DNA from: CAYJPA01 sp964371945
GTDB lineage: Bacteria > Chloroflexota > Chloroflexia > Thermomicrobiales > UBA6265
Assembly: GCA_964371945.1 (NCBI GenBank)
Contig: CAYJPA010000017.1
Coordinates: 1-64,000, forward strand
Direction of reading: 5' to 3'
Length of the DNA: 64,000 nucleotides
A model generated the notes under the pieces. That model was not told the origin of the DNA. It saw only the letters and a program-made list of their open reading frames with translations, and made no database searches. Shown here in pieces: positions 52,912 through 61,380 of this stretch (within the stretch, counting starts at the first letter, position 1; each line of letters opens with the position of its first letter). Both the position numbers and the translations under genes were made by a program.

Positions 52912-55011
52912 TCAGCCTTGGTTCGCCCCCAGGCCGACTCGAATGCTTTCGTCGACCACCCAGCGGCCATCCACTTCCACGAAGATCACATACATCGCGA
53001 AGTCCTGGACGATTTGTGGATCGGATGGATCAGCCAGGATCGCCACTCTGCCATCCGGTAGCAGGGTCGCAGTCTGGAAGTCCTGCAGAAGCCCAGGAAA
53101 GAGCCCGCCCAAGAACCAAGCCGCCACCTCAGCACCCTCATCGATCTGAGAGCGCACCCAATTCCTCCGGAAGAAGTCCTCAGTGAAGAAGCCCGTCGCA
53201 TCTTCCTTCACGCCCGGTTTGAGGCAATCGTTTATCGCCTGAATCGTCGCAGAGATGCCGGACTTCGCGTCTTCGGATGCTTGTGCTCCACTCGGCAAAT
53301 CGTCGTAATCGAGCCAGGCCTGGCTTCCAGACGAAAGTCCGTACTCTCCAGCCGACCGCTCCCTGCCCGGTCGATCGGAGATGGTGAATTCCGGTTCGCC
53401 GCCCAAAGACTCCCAATCGACCGGCGGCGGCGGAACGCACGCGGGAAGTCCAGAGAGATCAACCGGTACTGAGGAAGCCGTAGGAGTAGCGTCTGATGCT
53501 TTCAGCGCGATCAACGTACCGTCGCTGTCCGCTCCTCGAGTGACAAGCAGGCCATCCACGAGCAGCGGCGAGCGGGTGTTTGAGCTCCCGACGTACGCGC
53601 TCCAGAGTAATTCCGGATCGCTCTCAGCGCCTCCGTACCGATAGGCGAAGAGCGTACCCGCCCCATCCGAGTTGAAAATCATGTCGGACGTCACGGTCGC
53701 TTCGCCCCATTCGTCCGCGGCCAATTCGGCGATGATGCTGAGATCGTCACTCGAGAGAAGTTTGGTTTGACCGCTCACCCGCGCGACAAGTATCTCGTTC
53801 GTGGCGGCGACGAGATCGATCGCCCAGGGCGACCCCATGCGCGCGAGCTCTATGCCGCTTCCGGCGTCAAGTTTGTACAGCCAGCAATGATCGACTGTCT
53901 CATCATATGGTTCGGTTCGGTTGTCGATGTCGCAGCTCGCGACGTAAACGCTACCGCCCACGATTGCCGGAGTTTCGATCGAGTTTCCGTCCGATTTGAA
54001 GTGCCAGGAGATCGAGCGAGTGGCGATGTCGATCGCGTACAAGACGCCGTCTCCAGCGGTGATGAGAACCAGTCCGTTCGCCACGGCCGGCGAGAATGGC
54101 GAAAGTAGACCGGAAACTTCTCGCTCAAGCGGCGTGCCGCCGCTTTCTTCACTCATTTTCCGAGTATCGAGATTCCACTTCTCTTTTCCACTGGCAGCGT
54201 CGATTGCATGCAGATGTTCGTCGCCGCCTAACAGATACAGTGTCCCGTCGACGACGACGGGTGATGTGTCGCGGGTTCCACCAATGTCGATCGACCACAT
54301 CTTCATACCGGTTCCGGCACTAAGAGCGGTCAAAGCACCTTTTGATTCGTCCTCGAAAGTTGGGCTCGTGACATAGACGGTTCCCGCGGCAACGATCAAC
54401 GAAAAATCCGAGTACCACTCGTCAACCGATGTCGACCAGATTTGAGTTCCAGTAGTTGCGTCCCTCGCTTGCACCAAGAGCGGGGAGTTGCCGCCGTCGC
54501 TGTTGACGATCATGTAGATCACGCCGTCGGCGGCGATCATTGTGGAGATGAACGCTTCAGGCATCGCTTGCGACCACGCGATTTCCGGCACACTGATTGG
54601 TCCAGTCTGTGTCGAGATACCCGTCCGCGCGGCATCTTCGCGATACATCGCGACGGACTCGTTCGGTTCCTGCGTCGCCGAGATGACGGCGGGGCGACCC
54701 GTTCCACCTCCGCTTCTACCCCCACCTCCCGATGCGATGCTGCCGAGCAGCGCTACAAGGAGCACCACAACAGTGATCGCCTGATAGGTCAACATCCGGT
54801 CCCACTGATGTCCGGCCGGTCGTCGTCGCCGGTGCGGTGCCACCGCCGGGGCTTGAATCCAACCGTGATGACCGTTCAAAGTCGTTGCACCGGACACTTG
54901 TGTCGCTCGTTCCATGAGTTCACCTCGTAGTGCGCGCACAAAGCGCGGATTGGGCGGCGGCGCGTTGGCGAAGTCGTCCGGTGAGTACAGGAAATCTCGT
55001 TCGTTACTCAT
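52912..55011 (-). CDS. Membrane PQQ-type propeller with NTF2-like C-terminus, second sigma partner
   Basis: 699 residues from ATG 55011, which lies eight bases inside the end of the sigma gene. A soluble N-terminus (1-70) starts MSNERDFLYSPDDFANAPP. One membrane helix follows (about 72-92, LTYQAITVVVLLVALLGSIA), then a Gly/Ser linker. The exported propeller (about 125-510) has diverged PQQ repeats (DTSPVVVDGTLYLLGGDEHL, FSPAVANGLVLITAGDGVLY, RSPLLVDGLLVTRGADSDG). The C-terminal about 150 residues (IQAINDCLKPGVKEDATGFF, TEDFFRRNW) look NTF2/SnoaL-like. The layout matches the pair at 4.5-6.7 kb except for the added C-terminal domain. Confidence 0.87.
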   Translation of the reverse strand: MSNERDFLYSPDDFANAPPPNPRFVRALRGELMERATQVSGATTLNGHHGWIQAPAVAPHRRRRPAGHQWDRMLTYQAITVVVLLVALLGSIASGGGGRSGGGTGRPAVISATQEPNESVAMYREDAARTGISTQTGPISVPEIAWSQAMPEAFISTMIAADGVIYMIVNSDGGNSPLLVQARDATTGTQIWSTSVDEWYSDFSLIVAAGTVYVTSPTFEDESKGALTALSAGTGMKMWSIDIGGTRDTSPVVVDGTLYLLGGDEHLHAIDAASGKEKWNLDTRKMSEESGGTPLEREVSGLLSPFSPAVANGLVLITAGDGVLYAIDIATRSISWHFKSDGNSIETPAIVGGSVYVASCDIDNRTEPYDETVDHCWLYKLDAGSGIELARMGSPWAIDLVAATNEILVARVSGQTKLLSSDDLSIIAELAADEWGEATVTSDMIFNSDGAGTLFAYRYGGAESDPELLWSAYVGSSNTRSPLLVDGLLVTRGADSDGTLIALKASDATPTASSVPVDLSGLPACVPPPPVDWESLGGEPEFTISDRPGRERSAGEYGLSSGSQAWLDYDDLPSGAQASEDAKSGISATIQAINDCLKPGVKEDATGFFTEDFFRRNWVRSQIDEGAEVAAWFLGGLFPGLLQDFQTATLLPDGRVAILADPSDPQIVQDFAMYVIFVEVDGRWVVDESIRVGLGANQG

Positions 55012-55624
55012 GGGAAGATTCCTTGTCGTTCGATGTCGCCTCTTGCCTCGGATTGAGCACTCTTCGCAATCGCTGGATCGCCCGGTGCTGCGTGATGCGG
55101 ATCGCCCCGGGACTGCGTCCGAGCGCCGCCGCAATCTCTGGACCATTCAGTCCTGTCAATCGCAGTTCCATCACTCGTTGTTGATCGGTCGTGAGCGCTC
55201 CGATTGCGGACCGAAGCCGCCGCGCTTCGTCGCGTGCAACCGCCTGCTCGTCCGGCAATGGATCCCGATCGATCACCTGGTTCGCCGCCTCGAGCGACTC
55301 TTCCGGTCGCCGTTGCCGGCTCCGGAATTGATCGAACACCGCGTTGTGCGCGATCGCGAACAACCAGGATCGGAACGGCTTTTCCCGCGGATTGAACGAG
55401 TGCAACGCCGCCAACGCATTGAAAAAGGTCGTGCTGGTCGCATCCTCCGCCGCGGGAACGCTTTGGAGCCGGCGATAACACACGCGGTAAACAGGATCGA
55501 CGTAACGATCGTAGAGATCGGCGAACGCCTTGGGATCGGCCTGCGCCCTGCGCACGAGAACGGCATCGTCGACCGGTGCACCGGTCTCGATGTTCGCTTG
55601 ACGCTTGGCCCTTCGACTGATCAC
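55004..55624 (-). CDS. ECF-type RNA polymerase sigma factor, second copy
   Basis: 206 residues from a GTG. Region 2: DPKAFADLYDRYVDPVYRVC, EDATSTTFFNALAALHSF, then PFRSWLFAIAHNAVFDQFRS. Region 4: LTTDQQRVMELRLTGLNGP and EIAAALGRSPGAIRITQHRA then IQRLRRVL. It is clearly related to the first sigma factor of this window (RLTGLNGPEI against RLSGLDGPQI). The last eight bases overlap the propeller gene. A candidate ECF promoter with the same spacing as for the first copy stands upstream. Confidence 0.92.
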   Translation of the reverse strand: MISRRAKRQANIETGAPVDDAVLVRRAQADPKAFADLYDRYVDPVYRVCYRRLQSVPAAEDATSTTFFNALAALHSFNPREKPFRSWLFAIAHNAVFDQFRSRQRRPEESLEAANQVIDRDPLPDEQAVARDEARRLRSAIGALTTDQQRVMELRLTGLNGPEIAAALGRSPGAIRITQHRAIQRLRRVLNPRQEATSNDKESSHE

Positions 55625-55679
55625 AGGTGGTTCAGTCCGTACTCCTCGCCGCGCGGCTGATTCGCAACGTCTGCATTGT

Positions 55680-55706
55680 TCTACGCGCCAGGTCGCAAAG
55701 TGTTAC
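55680..55706 (-). promoter_or_regulatory. Candidate ECF-type promoter of the second sigma gene
   Basis: GTAACA and CGTAGA on the minus strand with 15 bases between. GTAAC-type -35 and CGT-type -10 boxes are typical of ECF promoters, and the first sigma gene has the same geometry. The element lies 55 bases before the start codon. Confidence 0.35.
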
Positions 55707-55730
55707 TCGGAGGCAGAACGGTCGTTCAGC

Positions 55731-55760
55731 TTGACACGACCCCCGGCGCTCACGTAGCGT
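55731..55760 (+). promoter_or_regulatory. Candidate promoter for a leaderless small ORF
   Basis: TTGACA (55731-55736) matches the -35 consensus fully; TAGCGT (55755-55760) is a partial -10 match at an 18-base spacing. The predicted start of transcription coincides with the ATG at 55768, so the mRNA would begin at or next to the start codon. Confidence 0.4.
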
Positions 55761-55767
55761 ACGACCC

Positions 55768-55893
55768 ATGAAACGCATGCATGAGGAGACAACCCAGCAG
55801 CTCGCGACGACCCAGGCAATTGCCGCGGTCAACGCCGGCTGCTGTCTGTACGTGAAGAGCTCGAAACAGTGCCGGCACATCCAGGGAGGCTAA
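55768..55893 (+). CDS. Candidate leaderless 41-residue ORF upstream of tyrS
   Basis: The frame reads MKRMHEETTQQLATTQAIAA then VNAGCCLYVKSSKQC, ending in HIQGG. The first half is polar and helix-prone; the second half holds three Cys, one Tyr codon and basic residues. No Shine-Dalgarno precedes the ATG, but a promoter is placed for leaderless translation. The 3' end of the ORF forms the left arm of a long hairpin, and a strong terminator follows. It may be a regulatory upstream ORF for tyrS, a small Cys-containing peptide gene, or chance. No family is recognised. Confidence 0.4.
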   Translation: MKRMHEETTQQLATTQAIAAVNAGCCLYVKSSKQCRHIQGG

Positions 55894-55921
55894 CCGTTAG
55901 GTTCTCTCCATCCGGCACTGT
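55866..55921 (+). promoter_or_regulatory. Long leader hairpin before tyrS
   Basis: ACAGTGCCGG (55866-55875) pairs perfectly with CCGGCACTGT (55912-55921). Inside, GGAG/CTCC and AACC/GGTT extend the fold. AGGGAGGCTAACCG within it is only loosely like a T-box sequence (AGGGTGGNACCGCG), with an extra base and no clear specifier arm. The stem occludes the last codons and the stop of the small ORF. Confidence 0.45.
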
Positions 55922-55923
55922 CA

Positions 55924-55950
55924 GACCGAGGCACATGCCTCGGTCGTTTT
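55924..55950 (+). terminator. Rho-independent terminator in front of tyrS
   Basis: GACCGAGGC / GCCTCGGTC form a perfect 9-bp stem with a 4-base loop, followed by GTTTT. It lies 59 bases before the tyrS start codon. It ends the small ORF transcript or acts as an attenuator for tyrS. Together with the upstream hairpin this is a plausible switch. Confidence 0.8.
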
Positions 55951-56008
55951 GTGTCTATTCAGTACTCATGATTGACCGCTCGCGCCTTCGAGCGACGAAA
56001 GGACAAAA

Positions 56009-57319
56009 ATGACCGCCAGTCAGCCAGTCGATGCCGCGCAAGCAGCTCGAGAGCGCCACGACAATCCGATCGATTACTTCAAAAGCCGCGGCTACCTGCA
56101 AGACGTCACCGACGAAACAGCGTTGCGCGCAGCATTCGACAAAGGTGTTGTCACCGCGTACATCGGGTACGACCCGACGGCGCCGTCGCTCCACGTCGGC
56201 AACCTGCTCGGCATCATGATGCTCGCTTCGCTGCAACGCTTCGGCCACCGGCCGATCGCGCTCGCCGGCGGCGGCACCACCATGGTCGGCGATCCGTCGG
56301 GCAAGACGTCCACTCGGACCGTGCTCGCGGTCGAAACGATCCAGGAAAACCTCAGATCGATCATCAAGCAGTTCGACCGCTACATCGATTTCGCGGGTGG
56401 CCGCTTTGCCGACAACACACCTGCCGCGTTGCTCGTGAACAACGCCGATTGGCTGCTGCAGCTCAGGTACATCGAATTCCTGCGCGACATCGGTCGCCAC
56501 TTCTCGGTGAACGAGATGCTCGCCGCGGAGACCTACAAACAGCGTCTGGAAACAACCGGTCTCAATTTCGTCGAATTCAATTATCGGATCGTGCAGGCTT
56601 ACGACTTCCTGCATCTTTTCCGAACGCACGGCTGCACGCTGCAAATGGGCGGCTCGGATCAATGGGGCAACATCGTCGCCGGCGTCGATCTCATCCGCCG
56701 GGTAGTCGGAGGCGAAGCCTTCGGACTCGTCAGTCCGTTGCTGACCACCGCGTCGGGCGACAAAATGGGCAAATCCGAGGGAAATTCGGTTTGGCTCGAT
56801 CCGGTGATGACCCCGCCATACGACTACTACCAGTTCTGGATCAACACCGACGATCAGGATGTCGCCCGGTTCCTACGCCTCTATACCTTCCTGCCGGATG
56901 CGACGATTTCGGAATTGATCCGAGTCGAAGGTGAGGCGCTACGCGAAGCGAAGCACGTCCTCGCATTCGAAACGACCAAACTAACGCACGGCGAGGCGGC
57001 CGCGCTCGAGGCAGAGGCGGCCTCGAAAGCGCTCTTTGTCCGAGGAGGCGCCTCCGCCAGCGGTTGGGAGCACGATCCAAACCTGCCGACAACCGAGATT
57101 CCCTGGGCGGAGCTCTCGGCGGGATTGAACATCTCCGACCTTTTCATCAAGGCGGGGTTGTGCATATCTCGCGGCGACGCCCGCCGCCTTGCGGAACAGG
57201 GCGGGCTTTCGATCAACGAAGTGAAAGTCGACAACGTCGATCTACCGTACGAATTGACCGACAAGCCCGTTTTGCTGCGGGTCGGCAAAAAACGATTCCG
57301 CAGAGTCGTCGCCGTATAG
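56009..57319 (+). CDS. tyrS: Tyrosyl-tRNA synthetase
   Basis: 436 residues, class I synthetase. The HIGH motif appears as LHVGN in APSLHVGNLLGIMML, and KMSKS as DKMGKSEGNSVWLDP. GYDPTAPS and GSDQWGNIVAGVDLIRR belong to the tyrosine/tRNA pocket. The C-terminal S4 RNA-binding domain (ISDLFIKAGLCISRGDARRL, GGLSINEVKV) is complete. AAAGGA stands about five bases before the ATG. The leader carries a terminator and hairpins, suggesting control by premature termination. Confidence 0.97.
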   Translation: MTASQPVDAAQAARERHDNPIDYFKSRGYLQDVTDETALRAAFDKGVVTAYIGYDPTAPSLHVGNLLGIMMLASLQRFGHRPIALAGGGTTMVGDPSGKTSTRTVLAVETIQENLRSIIKQFDRYIDFAGGRFADNTPAALLVNNADWLLQLRYIEFLRDIGRHFSVNEMLAAETYKQRLETTGLNFVEFNYRIVQAYDFLHLFRTHGCTLQMGGSDQWGNIVAGVDLIRRVVGGEAFGLVSPLLTTASGDKMGKSEGNSVWLDPVMTPPYDYYQFWINTDDQDVARFLRLYTFLPDATISELIRVEGEALREAKHVLAFETTKLTHGEAAALEAEAASKALFVRGGASASGWEHDPNLPTTEIPWAELSAGLNISDLFIKAGLCISRGDARRLAEQGGLSINEVKVDNVDLPYELTDKPVLLRVGKKRFRRVVAV

Positions 57320-57816
57320 CGGCGTCGCAGAGTGAACATCCCGCCGATCGCCGCTCAACGGAAGATGGCCTGCTCTTCGGGAAGTTGCCAAATCGCGGCA
57401 ATCTGTCGGCTGCCCCAAAGCGGCGTTCCGAAACGTTGTCCGTTGCCGAAAGTCGGGCTCAGTCCTGGAAGGACCGGGTACCACTTGGGAGCGGATTAGC
57501 ACGGTCACTTATGGTTGATGAAGAAATGATTCGGCAGACTGGACGGCAGCTCCTGCTTAGCCCTGGAAGGGCTTTGTCGGCGCAGCCCGGTCAATTCATT
57601 GCCGGGCGGTCGACCCAAATTACCAAGCTGATTGAGCAACACCCATCAGCGCCGCGCGATGCTGCGGGCGATGATGACGAAAGCCGCTTTAACGCTGCCA
57701 TTGCCCCACCGTGTAGGCGCATAACCGCTGAGGTCAAGCACCGGCATGCGATCGGCGTCGTGGACCTAATTCCATCGAAAGAAGATTGTACGTGCCGCTT
57801 TCCCCGAGCAGCTGCG
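57320..57816. other. Intergenic of about 500 bases with no assignable gene
   Basis: An open plus-strand frame crosses the whole region, but its translation has no domain and it overlaps tyrS out of frame. On the minus strand a short stretch near 57640-57730 reads SVKAAFVIIARSIARR before a stop, which could be a decayed reading frame. Nothing firm can be called. Confidence 0.4.
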
Positions 57817-58362
57817 CTACTCCGTCGCCCTCGCCACCCATCCCAGATTTACTTCAGGAATACCACGCTGACTGAGAAAGAGCGACAACTGCGCGGCGTG
57901 CTCCTGCACGTGGCGCATGTTGTAGATCTGTAGCTCCACAAAGCTTGCCGGAAGTCCTCCCATCCACCGGTAGCTCACGGTTCGGCGCGCGTCCTCCGCG
58001 GTCAGCCCGGCGAGCGTCGACTTGCACCGGTCGCGTATGGCCGCCAGATGCGAGCGCAACTCTTCCTTCGTATAGCGGCGCTCTGGCAGAGCTTCGTAAC
58101 CCGCGAGATCGGTCCGCGGGAAGGATGCGAGCGAAACGAACTCGTCGTATTGGACGGCGGCGAAGTAGAAGTCGAGCCAGATCAGCGTGTGGTGCGCCAC
58201 CTGCCAGAACTCGCCAAACTCGGGAGGAAGCTCCGACGGTGGTGGACTTGTCCAAACGCGCTCCGACCATTGCTTTGCCGGACAAGCGACAAGCACTCGA
58301 TCCAGCACATCGATTGCCGCCCCCAACTGCCGCCAGAGCACCGTTCCGATTGGTGTGTCCAT
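57817..58362 (-). CDS. DinB superfamily protein
   Basis: 181 residues of the four-helix DinB fold. The metal-binding His residues are in FWQVAHHTLIWLDFYF and NMRHVQEHAAQLSLFLSQ, the usual places. FVELQIYNMRHVQEH is the third helix pattern. DinB proteins are predicted metal-dependent, often thiol-linked enzymes with mostly unknown substrates. A run of G (AGGGGGGG) a few bases before the ATG is the ribosome-binding site. It is the second DinB-like protein of the window. Confidence 0.85.
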   Translation of the reverse strand: MDTPIGTVLWRQLGAAIDVLDRVLVACPAKQWSERVWTSPPPSELPPEFGEFWQVAHHTLIWLDFYFAAVQYDEFVSLASFPRTDLAGYEALPERRYTKEELRSHLAAIRDRCKSTLAGLTAEDARRTVSYRWMGGLPASFVELQIYNMRHVQEHAAQLSLFLSQRGIPEVNLGWVARATE

Positions 58363-58479
58363 TCACGGTCCCCCCCTGTACCAATGTCATCGCCGTCGAG
58401 GAGCATTTTTGCGTGCTCCGCGCTGAGCTCGCGAGGCACAGCGAGCCGGCTCACGGAGTCCGGGAGCGGACGATGCAGG

Positions 58480-59028
58480 CTAACCGGTGCAAAGCCCGTC
58501 TGAGCAGATTTGCCCGGGGTTGCAGCAGGTGCATATGCCGGCGGACGGTACGTTCGAGCACCCAAACGTACCTTCTAAGCAACGGACGCACTGCCCGCCC
58601 GAGGCGCCACAGCAGAGGGGCGTTCCCTGGCCGGTCAAGGCCGGGGTGCCCGCGCCGCAACAGGTGGCGGTCAGCCGATCGAATCCCGTGCCGGCATAGG
58701 ACGAGCCGGCGGGGCAGTAATCGACGCATGTGCTCGTTTCACACAGTTGTCCGACGCCGCGGCAGGTCCCGCCGCAAGCGGTTGTCCCGCCCGCGCAGAC
58801 GCACTTTTGGCGACCAGTGGCGTCTCGCGGCGAGCATGTGCTCGAGCAACAATCGCCCGCTTTTCGGCAGATGGTTCCGATGGAGCGGCAAACCGCCGCC
58901 GCTTCCGCGTCTGTCGCGTTCACTCCGAACGCAAGCGCAGTCCCTCCAAGGAGACGCCTGAGGAGCCGGCGCCTGGTTTGGGCGGACGCGATCTCGCGGG
59001 CAAACCGGTCAAACTGAGAACCATCCAC
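58480..59028 (-). CDS. Cys-rich exported protein with twin-arginine-like leader
   Basis: 182 residues from the GTG at 59028, six bases behind GGAGGGG. The leader reads FDRFAREIASAQTRRRLLRR then LLGGTALAFGVNATDAEAAA, a basic patch followed by a weakly hydrophobic stretch and a cleavage-type site. The mature part of about 130 residues holds more than 20 Cys in knot-like spacing (VCRSIGTICRKAGDCCSSTC, CVCAGGTTACGGTC, GICTCCNPGQICSDGLC). Folding must depend on disulfides or metal. I associate this leader-plus-Cys-repeat design with Thermomicrobia, where it occurs as a family. The function is unknown. Confidence 0.8.
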   Translation of the reverse strand: MDGSQFDRFAREIASAQTRRRLLRRLLGGTALAFGVNATDAEAAAVCRSIGTICRKAGDCCSSTCSPRDATGRQKCVCAGGTTACGGTCRGVGQLCETSTCVDYCPAGSSYAGTGFDRLTATCCGAGTPALTGQGTPLCCGASGGQCVRCLEGTFGCSNVPSAGICTCCNPGQICSDGLCTG

Positions 59029-59258
59029 GAGATACCCCTCCGCTGACGCGGCAGAACGCTCCGCGTGTGAAAACCAACTGAATGAAGTCGCCGGATTCCG
59101 CAACAGGTTTCGCACAACAGCTAAGAAGTCAATCAGACCGTGAGTGCTAATCCTTGGAATAGGTTCCTATAACCAAAACATGCAATCCTTGATATCGTTT
59201 CTGGACCCGCGCTTCATCCTTAGGTCCCGCATCGCCCTTCGCGCCATTGGGGTGCTCC
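59029..59258. promoter_or_regulatory. Divergent upstream region of Cys-rich and nuclease genes
   Basis: About 230 bases with the ribosome-binding site of the Cys-rich gene on the minus strand. It must hold promoters for both genes; no clear -35/-10 pair was found. Confidence 0.35.
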
Positions 59259-60758
59259 ATGGAGACGGCCTATCTCACCAAATCGGATTACCTCAATCAC
59301 CGCGTTTGCCCCGGGTACTGCTGGCTCAAAAGGCACCGGCCCGAGCTCGTTCTTGTCGAAGATGACTCAATCACGAGGCGCCGGTTGCTTTTTGGCAACC
59401 GCATCGATAAGTTGGCGCGGTCGCGTTATCCGTCCGGTAAAACCGTCGAAACCCCTGACGTCGATTCGGCGGCCGCGGAGACTCGAGGACTCATGCTGCA
59501 GCCCGATGTCGACGTCATCTTCCAAGCCGCCGTAGTAAGCGACGCGGGATTCGTCGCGCGTGCGGACATCCTGGCTCGGGACGGAGAAAGCTGGCGACTC
59601 ATAGAGGTGAAGAGCGCAACCTCGATCGATGCGGATCATATTGCCGACGCGACCTTCCAGGCGTTGGCGTTCGAAGCCGCGGAATACGCGATTTCTAGCG
59701 TTTCGCTGCTCCATTTGAGCAAGGATTACCGCCGGTCAGGAGTCGTCGACCGCCAATTGCTCTTCGCTGAAGATGACATCACCGCCAAAATCGACAAACT
59801 GAAACCGGTTGTTCACTCAGAAATGGATGCAGCGCTCATCATGCTGCGATCGAACCAACAACCGTCCACGTGCGGTTGCATTCGCAAGACAAGATCGAAC
59901 CATTGCCCAACATTTAGACATTTCCATCCGACCCATCCCGTGTCCGGCAGCGTTTACGAGATTCAGGGGCTCAGGGTCAAAAAACTGGCCGAGCTGCTTG
60001 ACCGCGGGATTTTGATGCTCTCCGAAATGCCCGACGACATCGAACTTTCGGCCGGGCAGCGCCTTCAAGTGACAGTTCACCGTTCCGGGAAGGCCCTTGT
60101 CGATCGCGCGGGTCTGGCGTCACTTCTTGCGCGATGCGCCTTCCCGCTCTACTTCCTCGATTACGAATCGTCTTCCGTTCCAATTCCGATGTACGACGGG
60201 TGTTGGCCGTACCAGCAGGTGCCATTTCAGTATTCGCTTCACATCGTTCACGCGAACGGAGAGCAGCTCCACCGGGAGCTCCTTGCGACCGAGCGTGGCA
60301 TCAACCCGCTGTTCCAGCTCTTCCGGCAATTGCAGTCGGAGATCGGCGCCGAAGGCGCCATCGTGGTGTGGAATGCGTCATTCGAGCGAGCACGCAACAA
60401 GGAGGCCGCGCGTTGCGTCGTTGAGGCCGCGCAATTCCTGGAGAATCTCAATGAGCGGATGGTGGATCTGATGGAAGCCGTAAGCAAGCACAACTACGTC
60501 CAACCCGATTTCCGGGGCAGCGCCTCGATCAAAGCAGTGCTGCCGGTGGCAGCTCCGGATCTTTCATACAGAACATTGGACATTCAGGACGGAGCGTCCG
60601 CCAGCGAACGATGGCTGGCCTGCATGATCGACGAGGTTTCCGATGCTGAACGTGAAACAGCGTTTAGCGCGTTACGGGACTATTGCAGGCTCGATACCCT
60701 CGCGATGGTGCGCGTCTGGCGGCATCTGAATGAGCTCCTCCAGACCTCTCATTCCTGA
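59259..60758 (+). CDS. PD-(D/E)XK nuclease fused to DEDD-like exonuclease domain (DUF2779 type)
   Basis: 499 residues from ATG 59259. The N-terminal half is a Cas4/RecB-like nuclease: Cys pair in NHRVCPGYCWLKRH, the catalytic core ARADILARDGESWRLIEVKS, and a second Cys cluster STCGCIRKTRSNHCPTF. The four Cys suggest a Cas4-like Fe-S cluster. The C-terminal half reads YFLDYESSSVPIPMYDGCWP, VVWNASFERARNKEAA and RDYCRLDTLAMVRVWRHL, like the acidic motifs of DEDD exonucleases and as in DUF2779 proteins. A role in DNA repair or defence is possible. No cas gene or other defence gene lies near. Confidence 0.8.
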   Translation: METAYLTKSDYLNHRVCPGYCWLKRHRPELVLVEDDSITRRRLLFGNRIDKLARSRYPSGKTVETPDVDSAAAETRGLMLQPDVDVIFQAAVVSDAGFVARADILARDGESWRLIEVKSATSIDADHIADATFQALAFEAAEYAISSVSLLHLSKDYRRSGVVDRQLLFAEDDITAKIDKLKPVVHSEMDAALIMLRSNQQPSTCGCIRKTRSNHCPTFRHFHPTHPVSGSVYEIQGLRVKKLAELLDRGILMLSEMPDDIELSAGQRLQVTVHRSGKALVDRAGLASLLARCAFPLYFLDYESSSVPIPMYDGCWPYQQVPFQYSLHIVHANGEQLHRELLATERGINPLFQLFRQLQSEIGAEGAIVVWNASFERARNKEAARCVVEAAQFLENLNERMVDLMEAVSKHNYVQPDFRGSASIKAVLPVAAPDLSYRTLDIQDGASASERWLACMIDEVSDAERETAFSALRDYCRLDTLAMVRVWRHLNELLQTSHS

Positions 60759-60798
60759 AGCAGTTCCAAGCTCTGGCTTGAGCGGCGAATGCTCGACT

Positions 60799-61242
60799 CT
60801 ACCGGATCGACGCGATGAGTGAATTCAGATATGGGATGGTCATGTTTGACATGGACACGCCATAGATGAACGAGGCGATCACGCCTACAGCCAGGCTGAT
60901 CTGGATGAGACCATGATCCCATCGCCTACGCAGAATGTTGATAAACCCGAGCCCGATCGCCGCGCCACCAAAAATCATCGGGAAGCAGAAAACGGAGGAC
61001 AGGATCAATGCATAGGCGAGCGAAACGGTTCTTAGCGGCCGCCGGCTTCCACGCCGGCCACGACTGGCGGCAACCTCTGCGGGCGTCGCCACGAATCGAT
61101 TGACGACATTTCGGTCGGTTGCCCAGCACGAGAAGGCGGCATGTTGATCCCGCTCCCATTGCTCGAGATTGTCCCAATTCTCGCGGACATAACGATCGTA
61201 TCCGGCCGCTTGTTGTTCGAATACGTTGATCGCTGTTGCCAT
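60799..61242 (-). CDS. Two-helix membrane protein of unknown function
   Basis: 147 residues from ATG 61242 (GGAAGG eight bases upstream). The first about 75 residues are soluble and charged (INVFEQQAAGYDRYVREN, WERDQHAAFSCWATDRN). Two membrane helices follow (about 78-102, SLAYALILSSVFCFPMIFGG, and 113-138, LIQISLAVGVIASFIYGVSM). It resembles DUF4190-type small membrane proteins only in layout. No function can be given. Confidence 0.6.
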   Translation of the reverse strand: MATAINVFEQQAAGYDRYVRENWDNLEQWERDQHAAFSCWATDRNVVNRFVATPAEVAASRGRRGSRRPLRTVSLAYALILSSVFCFPMIFGGAAIGLGFINILRRRWDHGLIQISLAVGVIASFIYGVSMSNMTIPYLNSLIASIR

Positions 61243-61380
61243 TTCAATCGCCTTCCATCGCCGGATGACCCATTCCGATGGTCTCATCCTAATCACGGTC
61301 GGGGGTATGACCAAGGACCAAATGGTGGGGTGACCTTCGGGACATTCATCCCGGTGCCAATTTGGGCGGATTTTCGTGGC

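Noticed and set aside
55883..55896. T-box motif before tyrS
   Set aside because: AGGGAGGCTAACCG has an extra base and lacks the conserved end of the T-box; no stem I with a Tyr specifier was recognised. Kept only as part of an uncharacterised leader.
57064..57933. 289-codon plus-strand frame running from inside tyrS into the dinB region
   Set aside because: Starts out of frame in tyrS and ends antisense to the DinB gene; no domain in the translation.
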